A DNA stretch of 64,000 nt from CAIZWU01 sp942492905 (GCA_942492905.1 OW818657.1:4464001-4528000), one strand, 5' to 3'. Counted from the stretch's first letter, positions 38,447 through 47,798 are shown. Translations and numbers: made by a program. Notes: generated by a model not told the origin, from the letters alone.

Positions 38447-41400
38447 GACGGAGGGAATCGGTGAGACGCTGCCCCAGCGCAAGCCGGGCGGCCAGATAAC
38501 AGAAAAGCAGTCCCGCCACGGTCAGGCTGATCAGGAGCAGCGACAACAGCCCCAGCGGGATGCCCCCGGCGCCGGCCAGCTTCAGATTGGGCCACACCGC
38601 AATCAGGGCCGTGCCGGTGCCCAGCACAATGGCCGCAAGGAAGATAAACCAATGTTCCGCGAGCACCATGGTCTGCAATTGCCTCCGCCGGAAACCGACC
38701 GCCTGCAGCACCGCAAACTCCGCCTTCCGCTCCAGCACATGCCGCGCCACCAGCACGCCGAGGCCCAGGGTGGACAGCACCAGCGCCAGTCCCCCGAGGG
38801 TGGAAAAAATCGTCAGGTAAGTGTTCTGCACCGACTGGTACTGCGCCAGCTTCTGCGCAGTGGGCTGGAGGGCGAGACCCCGGCTGGCGAGCTGCCGCAC
38901 CGCCGCCGCCTGCCAAACCACCGCCTGCTCCGGCTCCGCATCCACGAGGAAATATTTGTAGCCTCCGGTGTCAGGATAAAGTTTCACAAAGGCCGCATCG
39001 CCGATCACCACATTGCCCTGCAGCACCGTGCCCGCCAGCAGCGCCACCAGCCGCAGCCGCACCAGATGCCCCTGCCCGTCCGGCACAATCACTTCATCGC
39101 CCGCTTTTTTCCCCAGGGCAAACATCGCCGAATATTGATCCATGATCGCCGGCACCGTGCCATCGGTCGGCTTCTGGTTCAGCAGGGTCCAGGGCGAGGC
39201 CTCTTTCGCCAATTGCACCCCGGAGGCCAGCCCGGCGACCGGGAAGGCATTCCGCTCCGCCAGCAGCCGCGCTTCCACGCCCAGCACCCGCGGGGTCTGT
39301 GCCCGGTTCAGATTCAAACACGACGCTTCCTCACCATCCCGCGCCCGGAAAGGAATCACGGTCACGGCATGGGTTTCCTCCTCCTCCAATCCCCAGGTTT
39401 CCCGGCCGCCGGTGGTATTCAGATCCTCATACACAGGCAGGGTGCTGGTGCCTATGAGGGAAAATCCGCCCGTGCCCGACTGCCGGTCCGATGGCAACAG
39501 GGTCGCGTCCTGACGAAACGCATTCAACGCCACCACCATAAAAATCCCCGCCGCCAGCAAGGCCGCCATGGCCATGCTGCGGCCGCGCTGACGCACCGTA
39601 TTCCGCACCCCCAACTGCCAGATCCCCGGCACCGTCTCCCCATCCGTGCGGTCCCCGGTGCGCACCAGATAACGATTCAACAGCCGCAATCCATCAGCCA
39701 GCAGCAGCGCCGCCGCGCCAAAAAACATCATGGGCTGAATATGCTGCGGCACCCGCGGGGACAGATACAGCATGGCCAGCGCCCCGAGGGTCATGGTGCC
39801 CAAAGGCAGCAGCCGCCACCGCCGCACTGCCGCGCCTGACGCCCCGGGCGATTCCAGCGCCGCCGCCAGACTCCCTCCGGCCAGCAGTTTGCCCGGCCTC
39901 GCCCGGCCCAGCCGCCGGGTCGCCCACCAGACCGATCCCAGGCTCAATAGCAAAGTCACCAGCCACGCCGTGATCAACGTCACCGGCCGGACCGTCAGGA
40001 TGAATTTCAACCCCAGGGCCGCATCCGCCCAGTCGCGCTCCAGCTTGCCGAGGGTCCACTTGGTGTAGAGCAACCCCAGGGCCGTGCCCAGCGCCGCGGC
40101 CGGCACTGCCACCCAGAGCGCTTCCGTCAGGAAAAGCCGTTTCACCTGCCCCGGCGTCCAGCCGGAAGCCCGCAGCAGCCCAATCTGCCCGGCCCGCTGA
40201 CCGGTCCCAAACAGGAACAACAGCACCGCCAACAATAAGGCCGTGCCGATCAGAAACGCACTCATGCTGACAAACAGCGCCCCGAAGTCCATGCTCTCCG
40301 ACACCGCTTTCCCCGCCGCTTCCTTCACCCCCACCGTCACCAGCCCCGCCTGCGATGGCGTCAGTTTTGCCTGCAGGGTTTTAGCCAATTCCTCCACCGG
40401 GGCCTCCGATGCCACCCACAGACTGGTCAGATTTCCAAACCGGTTGGTCCACAGTTTCTGCCCATCATTCAAGGTCAGGAACAGCTTCGGCGTTCCTTTC
40501 CGTTCCTTCCAGTAGGCGTCATCCTTGTCCCGGATCAGGCTTTGATCGATCGGGATGCCCGGTTTCCAGTCGCGGCAGTTTTCCGATTCCGTCACTCCCG
40601 GAAAGTCAGGCGTCCACTCGCGCCGCACCGCCGCATGATCCATCGGCAGCACCGCATGCACCGGGAAGCTGGCCTCCGCTTCCTCCAACTGCCGCGCCCG
40701 GGTCACCCGGAAATATTTCACCGTCAGGGAATCGCCCACCTTCACCTGGAGGTCGTCTGCCAGCCATTGGGTGATCACCACCGACCCCTCCGGCCAATCC
40801 GCCGGCAATCCACCCATGCCCGGCACCGCCGCCGTGGCCATGGAATACGGCGTGATGCCGCCGGCGCTGTTGCTGATCTGATTCACCAGATAGGTCAGGA
40901 CACCCTTGGCTTCGGGGAAGGCCGCGCGGGCAGTCTCCGCCGACTCCGGCGACAGGAAAATCCGGCCCGTCGAAAGAATCCGCTGCCCGCCCACCGCCTG
41001 CCAGGTCAGCCCGGCATCCTCCAGCGTCATCCCGCCTTGCACCGCCTGCGACACCGCCTCTGTTTTCCCTTCCGGCGATAACAATAAATTCGCCCGCCCC
41101 GGCAAGCCCGCTGCCTCCTGCAGCTTGGCCAGCGGCAGATACACATTCAACGCCGGCTCCTGTTGTGCCTTCAAGGAAAAAGCCCCCATCGCCTCCTCCC
41201 CCGCCACCCTGTCCACAGGCTCCCGCAGCGTCACCGTCAAATCCGTCTCGCCGGACAACGGCGCATCCCGCGAGATCAGGCTGGGTTTCTCAAACCGCAC
41301 GATCAGTTCAGGTTGGGCATTTGCTTCCAAGCCGAGGGTCTTTGCCAAAGCTTCGTTCACCACCACGCCGGAATTGAGACCACTCACCAGGGAATTGACC

Positions 41401-41942
41401 AGCGCGTTAAGCGGCGAGTGATCGGCACCCGCATTCGCCGGCACCTCACTGGAAGCAGTTCCTACAGAGGCAGCCGCCCGGTCCCGTAGAGCCCGGGCTT
41501 CCAAGTCCTTCCAGGCCTGCGGTTTGCTTACCAAGTCCTTCAAGGCCTGCGGTTTGCTTGGCGAATCTGACGAAGCTGCCATAATTTTCTCCGCTCCACT
41601 GCCGAGCGTCCAAAAATCATCCCGCACCCCGAAGATATTCACCCCATTGGCGCGCCGTCCGTCGCCCGGCACCGACACCGTCCCCTGCACCAGCAGCACC
41701 GGCACCGCTCCCGGCACCCTGGCCGCCAGCGCCTCCGTGAAAAACCCATCCGCCGCCGCCACCGCGGTGCCCACCTTGCCCAGCCGCACCTCCGCCTGCT
41801 TCGCCAGCGTCGCCCGCACCGAGTCCCCCGTCACCAGCGACCCCGCGATCACCGCCGCCGCCACGCCAACCCCCAACGCCAAGCCAATTTGCCAGCGCCA
41901 GTAATGTCTCAAGCTTCGTGCGGTCAGACGGATGCGGTTCAT
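38439..41942 (-). CDS. FtsX/MacB-type ABC transporter permease
   Basis: About 1167 residues from ATG 41942 (MNRIRLTARSLRHYWRWQIG), with a GGAG Shine-Dalgarno directly upstream. One N-terminal helix, a large periplasmic domain, a first FtsX bundle at about 570-780, then a second soluble domain and a final FtsX bundle at about 1030-1160. The fold is that of a double FtsX-type permease, exporting lipoprotein or peptides or transmitting force. No ATPase gene lies next to it in this window. It contains a tandem 10-residue duplication (KPQALKDLVSKPQAWKDLEA). Confidence 0.85.
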   Translation of the reverse strand: MNRIRLTARSLRHYWRWQIGLALGVGVAAAVIAGSLVTGDSVRATLAKQAEVRLGKVGTAVAAADGFFTEALAARVPGAVPVLLVQGTVSVPGDGRRANGVNIFGVRDDFWTLGSGAEKIMAASSDSPSKPQALKDLVSKPQAWKDLEARALRDRAAASVGTASSEVPANAGADHSPLNALVNSLVSGLNSGVVVNEALAKTLGLEANAQPELIVRFEKPSLISRDAPLSGETDLTVTLREPVDRVAGEEAMGAFSLKAQQEPALNVYLPLAKLQEAAGLPGRANLLLSPEGKTEAVSQAVQGGMTLEDAGLTWQAVGGQRILSTGRIFLSPESAETARAAFPEAKGVLTYLVNQISNSAGGITPYSMATAAVPGMGGLPADWPEGSVVITQWLADDLQVKVGDSLTVKYFRVTRARQLEEAEASFPVHAVLPMDHAAVRREWTPDFPGVTESENCRDWKPGIPIDQSLIRDKDDAYWKERKGTPKLFLTLNDGQKLWTNRFGNLTSLWVASEAPVEELAKTLQAKLTPSQAGLVTVGVKEAAGKAVSESMDFGALFVSMSAFLIGTALLLAVLLFLFGTGQRAGQIGLLRASGWTPGQVKRLFLTEALWVAVPAAALGTALGLLYTKWTLGKLERDWADAALGLKFILTVRPVTLITAWLVTLLLSLGSVWWATRRLGRARPGKLLAGGSLAAALESPGASGAAVRRWRLLPLGTMTLGALAMLYLSPRVPQHIQPMMFFGAAALLLADGLRLLNRYLVRTGDRTDGETVPGIWQLGVRNTVRQRGRSMAMAALLAAGIFMVVALNAFRQDATLLPSDRQSGTGGFSLIGTSTLPVYEDLNTTGGRETWGLEEEETHAVTVIPFRARDGEEASCLNLNRAQTPRVLGVEARLLAERNAFPVAGLASGVQLAKEASPWTLLNQKPTDGTVPAIMDQYSAMFALGKKAGDEVIVPDGQGHLVRLRLVALLAGTVLQGNVVIGDAAFVKLYPDTGGYKYFLVDAEPEQAVVWQAAAVRQLASRGLALQPTAQKLAQYQSVQNTYLTIFSTLGGLALVLSTLGLGVLVARHVLERKAEFAVLQAVGFRRRQLQTMVLAEHWFIFLAAIVLGTGTALIAVWPNLKLAGAGGIPLGLLSLLLISLTVAGLLFCYLAARLALGQRLTDSLRHE
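41501..41560. repeat. 30-bp tandem duplication inside the permease gene
   Basis: Two adjacent 30-bp units (41501-41530 and 41531-41560) that differ at two positions. In protein this is SKPQALKDLV next to SKPQAWKDLE. It preserves the frame. Confidence 0.85.
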
Positions 41943-42095
41943 ACTCCAGAAACGCCTCTCAGCACCGGTTCTGCCAGCGGGTTTTGCCGCTCCGGCATCA
42001 TTCACCAAACCTCGACAAGAACACACCTTATCTGCCAGACAATATTTCCAAATTCCCCTTCCCGATCGCCGCCATATTTTGCTATAGCTGGAGTC

Positions 42096-42752
42096 ATGAG
42101 CGATCCGGACCTGCATTCCCCCTCCGAAACGGCCCTGTCAATTATCCAATCGCCCTTTTCCCACAAAGGATGCCGCCTTCTGGTGGCTCTCGTGGTTTTA
42201 TTGGGCATTTTGGGGCTAATCGCATTTTTTAAATTCAGCCAAATTGTCGGTGGCGTAAAAAGGAAGGAAGCTCAAGTCATAAGCATCGCCATCAGCAATG
42301 CTGTTGAGCAATTTTACGAAAGCGTTAACGGACTGCCCCTCCCCTCCGGCCCCCATCTCCCGGGTGGTGACCGTGATACTGACACCTCACCCTCCCATGG
42401 ATTCACTGCGGTTCTCATGGGCAAGGAGGGAGAAACCGCCGACCGCCAAAATGAGCGCAACGTAGATTATGCGGAATACATCAAACCGGCTAAACAACAA
42501 AAAGGGACCGCATGGAACCACTCCAACGGCGTGGTCACCCTATCAACGGGTGCTTCCTACGGCATCGTCGATGCCTACGGAAATCCTTTTCGCATCCGCC
42601 TCGACACCAATGGAGATCAGCGATTGGCCAATCCCAATCCTGACCAAGCGGCCCAAGGCACTGCGGTCCTCGCCAAACGCGTCATCGTCTGGTCCGCAGG
42701 CAAAGACGGCGATTGGAACACCTGGGACGACAACCTCATGAGTTGGGATTAG
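42096..42752 (+). CDS. Pseudopilin-like (T2SS GspG-related) protein, copy 1
   Basis: About 218 residues from ATG 42096, with GGAG upstream. A single hydrophobic helix (CRLLVALVVLLGILGLIAFF, about 29-48), a helical neck (EAQVISIAISNAVEQFYESV), NGLPLPSG, and a C-terminal block with YGIVDAYGNPFRIRLDTNGD and VIVWSAGKDGDWNTWDD. The neck and DAYGNPF/VIVWSAGKDG block match the GspG-like family. The classic prepilin-peptidase motif before the helix is missing, so it may be a membrane-anchored relative rather than a processed pseudopilin. It is divergent from the FtsX permease. Confidence 0.72.
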   Translation: MSDPDLHSPSETALSIIQSPFSHKGCRLLVALVVLLGILGLIAFFKFSQIVGGVKRKEAQVISIAISNAVEQFYESVNGLPLPSGPHLPGGDRDTDTSPSHGFTAVLMGKEGETADRQNERNVDYAEYIKPAKQQKGTAWNHSNGVVTLSTGASYGIVDAYGNPFRIRLDTNGDQRLANPNPDQAAQGTAVLAKRVIVWSAGKDGDWNTWDDNLMSWD

Positions 42753-42843
42753 CTCCGACGCCAGGATCGCCGTCACGTGCTGACAATCGCAAACCAACTC
42801 ACGATCCATTTCACATCGACCGAACTTCCAATTTCCCAACACC

Positions 42844-43506
42844 ATGTCGGAATCATCACCTGCGCCGCCCACCGTTCGGACCAACCCCAAAGGCCAATCC
42901 ATCCTCCCCTCAGGCTGCCGTTTTATCCTATGGTGCCTCGCCGTCATCATCGCTCTGGCAGCCTTTTCTTTCTACAAGTTCGGCCAGCAAATACACGCCG
43001 TCCGTAAAAAAGAGGCCATGTACATGGCAAGAGCGATAGCCACCAGTATTGATGGATTCAAATCGGACTACAACACCCTCCCCCTCCCTTCCGGCCCCAG
43101 ACTCCCCGGAGCAGACTGTGATACCGACACCTCCCCCACCCATGGATTCACTGATATCCTCGCAGGCAAGGAGGGTGAAGCCGCCGACCACCAAAATAAG
43201 CGCGGGGTCGATTACTTCGAAGCCATCAAACCCGCCAAAAAAGCCATCCCAAAAGACACCAGCACTGTCTGGAAAAACGGCATCTATCTGGAAGAAACGA
43301 CCAACCACTACGGAGTCATGGATGCCTGGGGCACTCCATTCCGGATAAGAATCGACACCAACAAAGACGCTGAAATCGCCAATCCCAACCCGGACCAAAC
43401 CGCCGCAGGCCGCCCAGTGATTCTTAATAATTCCGCCATCGTCTGGTCCGCCGGAAAGGACGGCGATTGGGACACCTGGGACGACAACCCCATGAGTTGG
43501 GATTAA
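42844..43506 (+). CDS. Pseudopilin-like protein, copy 2
   Basis: 220 residues, clearly a paralogue of the gene 92 bp upstream. It shares the N-terminal helix (RFILWCLAVIIALAAFSFYKF), the NTLPLPSG site, TDTSP(S/T)HGFT, YG(I/V)(M/V)DAWGTPFRIRIDTN and the C-terminal block AIVWSAGKDGDWDTWDDN. The neck and middle have diverged, suggesting an old duplication. A third C-terminal remnant lies at 63.4 kb. Confidence 0.74.
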   Translation: MSESSPAPPTVRTNPKGQSILPSGCRFILWCLAVIIALAAFSFYKFGQQIHAVRKKEAMYMARAIATSIDGFKSDYNTLPLPSGPRLPGADCDTDTSPTHGFTDILAGKEGEAADHQNKRGVDYFEAIKPAKKAIPKDTSTVWKNGIYLEETTNHYGVMDAWGTPFRIRIDTNKDAEIANPNPDQTAAGRPVILNNSAIVWSAGKDGDWDTWDDNPMSWD

Positions 43507-43696
43507 GCGGTGTATTTAAATCAGATAACCTCTCCCACAATGCGCGTGGCAATTTGAACTCTAAAGCAAAACACGCCTGGCCAACCGGCGGCCCCCGTCC
43601 GATGATCTCCCGTATTTCCGGCCCACCCTTCCTCACATCACCCGCAGCGCTGCCCCGACGGCCGGGTCACCTTAGCCGATCAACAACCAACATCCC

Positions 43697-44008
43697 ATGA
43701 GACCCCTTACCGTCATTTTGGATTCAGATCCGGAGACCACCCTGATGTGGAATTCCTGGAGCATTCGCAAAGCATCAATCAAGGGCCCGCTGCTGACCGT
43801 TAAATACTGTCATGGCGATCTCTTTATCGAGGCCGGCGACCCACAGCTTGTCGCCGATCTGATTTTCTCCCACGATCAAAAAAACGTGCTGGTCAAAGGG
43901 AAGCTGGGAATCACCTCCGTGCGTTACCTTGAAAAGCAGGAGGATGACCTGCCTCATGCCAGACTGCGCGCCGCACTCAAAGCGCTGCTTGATTCTGAGA
44001 GTGAATAG
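43697..44008 (+). CDS. Small hypothetical protein
   Basis: 103 residues beginning MRPLTVILDSDPETTLMW. No signal peptide or membrane segment. The central FIEAGDPQLVADLIFSHDQKN followed by VLVKGKLGITSV suggests a compact alpha/beta protein. Not recognised. It lies between the pseudopilin-like pair and the repeat region. Confidence 0.5.
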   Translation: MRPLTVILDSDPETTLMWNSWSIRKASIKGPLLTVKYCHGDLFIEAGDPQLVADLIFSHDQKNVLVKGKLGITSVRYLEKQEDDLPHARLRAALKALLDSESE

Positions 44009-44101
44009 AGAGTGACCAGTCGCGCATGACGATTCTCCAGGTCGCCTCCCTGATCAACGCCGGCAATACCGGACCACCGCGCCGCCCACCGCTTCGATGC
44101 C

Positions 44102-44212
44102 CCAAAGGAGCGCAGACTGGTAGGCCGCCCCGGAGCATTGGCAGATCAAGGAGAGATGGCGGGCAAAGGGCTGGGGTGGCCGGGGCGGGCTACCAGTCCG
44201 CGTTCCTTTTCC
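44102..44212. repeat. Long imperfect inverted repeat (hairpin element)
   Basis: An arm from about 44102 to 44133 (core ACTGGTAGGCCGCCCCGG) is complementary to about 44180-44211 (core CCGGGGCGGGCTACCAGT), with one mismatch in the 18-bp core and roughly four over 31 bp. About 45 nt lie between the arms. It resembles a small non-autonomous or REP-type palindrome. Confidence 0.65.
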
Positions 44213-44225
44213 TGGGAGGAAACTG

Positions 44226-44515
44226 CTTTCCCCGGGTGGGGGAAGCCTTTCCCCCGGGTGGGGGAAGCCCTTCTCTCGGGTGGGGGAAGCCTTTCCCTTG
44301 GGAGGGGGAAGCCCTTCCCTTGGGAGGGGGAAGCCCTTCCCTTGGGAGGGGGAAGCCTTTCCCTTGGGTGGGGGAAGCCCTTCCCTTGGGAGGGGGAAGC
44401 CCTTCCCTTGGGTGGGGGAAGCCTTTCCCTTGGGAGGGGGAAGCCTTTCCCTTGGGTGGGGGAAGCCTTTCCCTTGGGTGGGGGAAACCCTTCCCTTGGG
44501 TGGGGAAAGCCCTTC
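44226..44515. repeat. 22-nt G-rich minisatellite, about 13 units
   Basis: Tandem units of consensus CCCTTGGG[TA]GGGGGAAGCC[CT]TT with few substitutions. Each unit has a self-complementary CTTCCC/GGGAAG pair and runs of three and five G. Because 22 is not a multiple of three, the frame rotates with each unit and all three frames stay open across it, creating long artificial frames of a 22-residue repeat. Confidence 0.92.
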
Positions 44516-44550
44516 ATTTGTCAAAAAACGGGGCTGGGTGTGCAGCCGCA

Positions 44551-44661
44551 CCCCCAGCCTGCCCCCAGCCTGCCCCCAGCCTGCCCCCAGCCTGCCCCCA
44601 GCCTGCCCCCAGCCTGCCCCCAGCCTGCCCCAGGCCTGCCCCAGGCCTGCCCCGCGCCTAC
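44551..44661. repeat. 11-nt C-rich tandem array, about 10 units
   Basis: Repeats of CCCAGCCTGCC that degenerate at the 3' end to CCAGGCCTGCC and then CCGCGCCTACC. Directly follows the 22-nt array after about 35 bp. Confidence 0.9.
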
Positions 44662-44897
44662 CCGCCTCACGTTGAAGAACACCGCCATCCCCGGCGGGAT
44701 CATCGGCCGCTGGAGCCGCGTCAACAACTTCCGCTATTACGAATACCAGGCCGCCACCCCCTCCGATCCCTCGGTGGCCCCGGATTGGGACGCCCTCCCT
44801 ATCCGCAGCAGCCACGCAGCCCAGGCCGCCCACGCCGCCCAGGCCACCTTCAGCGACCACCCGGTCGGCCAGCCGATCCATCTGCACGTCCGACCCA

Positions 44898-45606
44898 TGG
44901 GAAAGGCCTGAAGGGCCACTTCATCCCAGCCTGGGCCATCGGCCCAGGGATAGGGTTGTGCCAAGGCTTGAGGGCTGAAAGCCCGGCCTATCGTTTTGGC
45001 AGGACACGGATGGACCGGGCTTTCAGCCCACCCGGAAGGTTGCGGGGCGTGTTTCCTGGGCCGGTGGCCCAGGGATAGGGTTGTGCCAAGGCTTGAGGGC
45101 TGAAAGCCCGGCATATCGTTTTGGCAGTTTTAGCAGGAACCGGATGGACCGGGCTTTCAGCCCTCCCGAAGGTTGCGGGGCGTGTTTCCTGGGCCGGTGG
45201 CCCAGGCTGGGATGGAGCGGCCCGTTGGGCCTCGCCGCCTGAGGCGTTCTGACCTTTGCCGCTTGGCGGAAACCGCATGTTTTGGCGGCAGGGTGGTGTG
45301 GGACACGGAATGGGGCCGCCCCGTGGGAAAGGCCTGAAGGGCCGCTTCATCCCAGCCTGGGCCATCGGCCCAGGGATAGGGTTGTGCCAGGGGTTGAGGG
45401 CTGAAAGCCCGGCCTATCGTTTTGGCAGGACACGGATGGACCGGGCTTTCAGCCCTCCCGGAAGGTTGCGGGGCGTGTTTCCTGGGCCGGTGGCCCAGGC
45501 TGGGATGGTGCGGCCCGTTGGGCCTCGCCGCCTGAGGTGTTCTGACCTTTGCCGCTTAGCGGAAACCGCACGTTTTGGCGGAAGGGTGGTTTGGGACACG
45601 GAATGA
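44898..45606. repeat. Three copies of a hairpin-containing repeat element
   Basis: Copies at about 44898-45072, 45073-45320 and 45324-45606. Each carries GGGCTGAAAGCCCGG facing CCGGGCTTTCAGCCC, a perfect 15-bp inverted repeat: arms 44972-44986/45015-45029, 45097-45111/45149-45163, 45398-45412/45441-45455. Copies 1 and 3 share the head (GGGAAAGGCCTGAAGGGCC). Copies 2 and 3 share a tail of about 140 bp with CTGACCTTTGCCGCTT. Copy 1 is cut short where copy 2 begins. No credible gene lies in the region 44009-45946; the ORFs seen there are products of the repeats. Confidence 0.88.
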
Positions 45607-45946
45607 GCCCGGCGCGGATTTCCTCTCAGCCGGGGAAAACCGACACGCCCATTTCGCGTTATGAGGAACATTTTCCTGCACCCCTGTCAAATTCACCCCG
45701 TCGCCTGGTTCGCCAGGCGGCGGGGGTTTCATTTCCCCCCAAAAGCGGTGGACGAGGCTCCCGCCGAGTTCCCAGTGCCCCGGTTTCCAGCACCCTCTCC
45801 CACCTCCTTGGCAGACTGTCCCGCAGCAGAATCGAGCAATAGGGGAATTCCCGTGAAAGCAATCGGATCATCGACATCTGCACACAATTGACAGGATTTA
45901 CTGGTTGCCACCTGTTGCGCCTGACTGCTACCTTGGATCCAACACT
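45607..45946. other. Intergenic stretch before the nuclease gene
   Basis: About 340 bp. A small hairpin (GCCTGG/CCAGGC) lies near 45710 and a TTGACA near 45889 could be a -35 box. No gene is supported. Confidence 0.4.
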
Positions 45947-46819
45947 ATGATCAAGATCCCAAAAAAAGTCACCGACCGGTTCATCGATCAAATCAAGACC
46001 TTTCAGACCATCGCGTTGAACCATAAGGCGCGCGACGTGTCGGAGGCGGACACCGTTACTCTGGTTAAGGACATTCTGGCTTACGTTTTCGGCTACGACA
46101 AATATGCCGAACTGACCAGCGAGCAGCAGATCAAGGGAACCTTCTGTGATTTGGCCGTCAAACTGAACGACCGCATCAAGTTCCTCATCGAAGTCAAAGC
46201 TGCCGGAGTCTCCCTGAACGAATCACACCTCCGCCAGGCCATCAATTACGGAGCCAACCAAGGCATCGAATGGATCGTCCTTACCAATGGCCTCCAATGG
46301 CGCCTCTACCGAATCAGGTTCGCCCAGCCCATCGAAACCGAGGAAGTCTCCGCTTTCGACCTCACCACCGTCAACGTCAGGAACGAGGATGACCAACGCC
46401 GCCTGTTCCTCCTCTGCCGCGAGGGTATCACAAGCGATGCGATGGACATTTTTCACCAGCACGCGCTCTTACTGAACCGCTACACTGTCGCCCAAGTCAT
46501 CTTGCTGGACCCGGTCTTGTCAGTAATCCGCCGCGAACTGCGCCGATACTTCCCCGATTTGAAGGTGGAGACCAACCAAATCTCCGATTTGCTCCACAAC
46601 GAAATCCTCAAACGGGAGGTGATCGAAGGAGACAAAGTAGCCGATGCCTCCGCCAGGATGAAAAAGGCCATGCAGAAAATCGCCCGTGCCCAAGCCAAAT
46701 CAGCTGCCGGACCCTCATCCACGACAACCGTGCCGGGCACCATCCAATCTGCCACTGAGGAAGACTTGGCGGCGGCCGATTTGGCCAACGAAGCATCTAT
46801 AATCGCAGCTGAGGCTTAG
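45947..46819 (+). CDS. Orphan HsdR N-terminal/PD-(D/E)XK-type nuclease
   Basis: About 290 residues from ATG 45947. It matches the N-terminal domain of type I restriction enzyme R subunits: TFCDLAVKL, then FLIEVKAAG (the D...ExK nuclease centre), HLRQAINYGANQGIEWIVLTNG, and LFLLCREG. There is no helicase part and no hsdM or hsdS neighbour, so it is a stand-alone member. The C-terminal ~60 residues are a helical, Ala-rich tail. Possible roles are DNA repair or defence (inference). It is bordered by the repeat region and by unknown genes. Confidence 0.77.
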   Translation: MIKIPKKVTDRFIDQIKTFQTIALNHKARDVSEADTVTLVKDILAYVFGYDKYAELTSEQQIKGTFCDLAVKLNDRIKFLIEVKAAGVSLNESHLRQAINYGANQGIEWIVLTNGLQWRLYRIRFAQPIETEEVSAFDLTTVNVRNEDDQRRLFLLCREGITSDAMDIFHQHALLLNRYTVAQVILLDPVLSVIRRELRRYFPDLKVETNQISDLLHNEILKREVIEGDKVADASARMKKAMQKIARAQAKSAAGPSSTTTVPGTIQSATEEDLAAADLANEASIIAAEA

Positions 46820-46940
46820 CAAACGAGCCAACGAGCCACTTGCTTCGGCATCCAAATTGACCGGCTGATCATATTTTCCGGCGTACGGGGGCTCACTTCA
46901 TAGCCGTTAAATCATTGAACAACCAAGTCCGCTGCAGTCA

Positions 46941-47471
46941 ATGCGCAAAACCTCCCTCTTACTCATAATCACAGCGGGCATTTGGGCATTTTCCAGTCGC
47001 AAAGGCCGGTCATGGTTCCCCGTTTTTCCCACAAAGGCCGACTCAAAATATCAGGATGTCATGGCACTCCCAGACGGAATCAACGTGACTCACATTCCCC
47101 AGAGGGTTGCCGCCGTGCGGGGTGGGGCAAGTGGCCATCCTTTCACATGGCTCTACGGGACATCCGTTCGATCAACGGTGGGCGATCTCACGATTATGGA
47201 GTTTGGGGCCTTCGGGGAACACCAAGGGAAATGGGTATTGGACACTCAGACCGACAAACCATTCACGGCGGCCCATTTTGCAGAATGGTATTCATGCCCG
47301 AATGCCAAGTTGATCGGTGGATTGAAATATACTGACCCGCGAAACTGGAATGCCGGAGACGCCATTCACGAAAGTTCAGTGCTTTGGTATTTTATTGGGG
47401 AGGATTCCCAGGGAAGAAAGTTCAAGGGCATTGGTCAGGTTGATACTCTCGCCAAAACCAAGGACGAGTGA
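46941..47471 (+). CDS. Hypothetical exported protein
   Basis: 176 residues beginning MRKTSLLLIITAGIWAFSS, a probable signal peptide or membrane anchor. The mature part has no recognisable domain; RSTVGDLTIMEFGAFGEHQG and DAIHESSVLWYFIGEDSQG look like beta strands of an extracellular fold. It lies in the accessory block and is probably a single-gene transcript. Confidence 0.55.
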   Translation: MRKTSLLLIITAGIWAFSSRKGRSWFPVFPTKADSKYQDVMALPDGINVTHIPQRVAAVRGGASGHPFTWLYGTSVRSTVGDLTIMEFGAFGEHQGKWVLDTQTDKPFTAAHFAEWYSCPNAKLIGGLKYTDPRNWNAGDAIHESSVLWYFIGEDSQGRKFKGIGQVDTLAKTKDE

Positions 47472-47798
47472 TGATGACTTACAACGAAGGGCAGCGGCAA
47501 GGCACCGCGGTGGGTGGTGAATAACAGGCGCAACTATCCATTGCACGCGGGAAATTGGCCCATGCCACCATTTCCCGGACACACCGTCCGGCACCGGCAC
47601 CCCTTTCAATTTGACATGCCCGGTTAAAACGGACTACGGATGGATAGGACAGTTCAACAGATGTTTTTTCAGAGGGCTGCAATCTCCCACCCGCCGAAGC
47701 CATGGCAACTCCCCGCCTTCACGCCCCACCCCACCCCACCCACCCGCGAAGCGCTTGAGCGCAGCGAACTCGTTCAATGCAGAGTTAGGCGTCCAGCC
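47472..47798. other. Intergenic stretch upstream of a small gene pair
   Basis: About 327 bp. It contains a frame that could extend the next gene upstream to 47640 but looks non-coding, and a GTTAGGC string at 47785-47791 described in the findings. Confidence 0.4.

Noticed and set aside
44226..44661. CRISPR array
   Set aside because: The units are contiguous with no spacers and no cas genes nearby. It is a minisatellite.
44138..45078. Protein-coding frames across the 22-nt repeats
   Set aside because: The repeat makes all three plus-strand frames open. The predicted peptides are only the repeat translated, and there is no start signal or homologous domain.
47640..47798. N-terminal extension of the 47799 gene
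   Set aside because: The extra 53 residues are Pro-rich and cross a region with an attC-like string; the ATG at 47799 is a better start.
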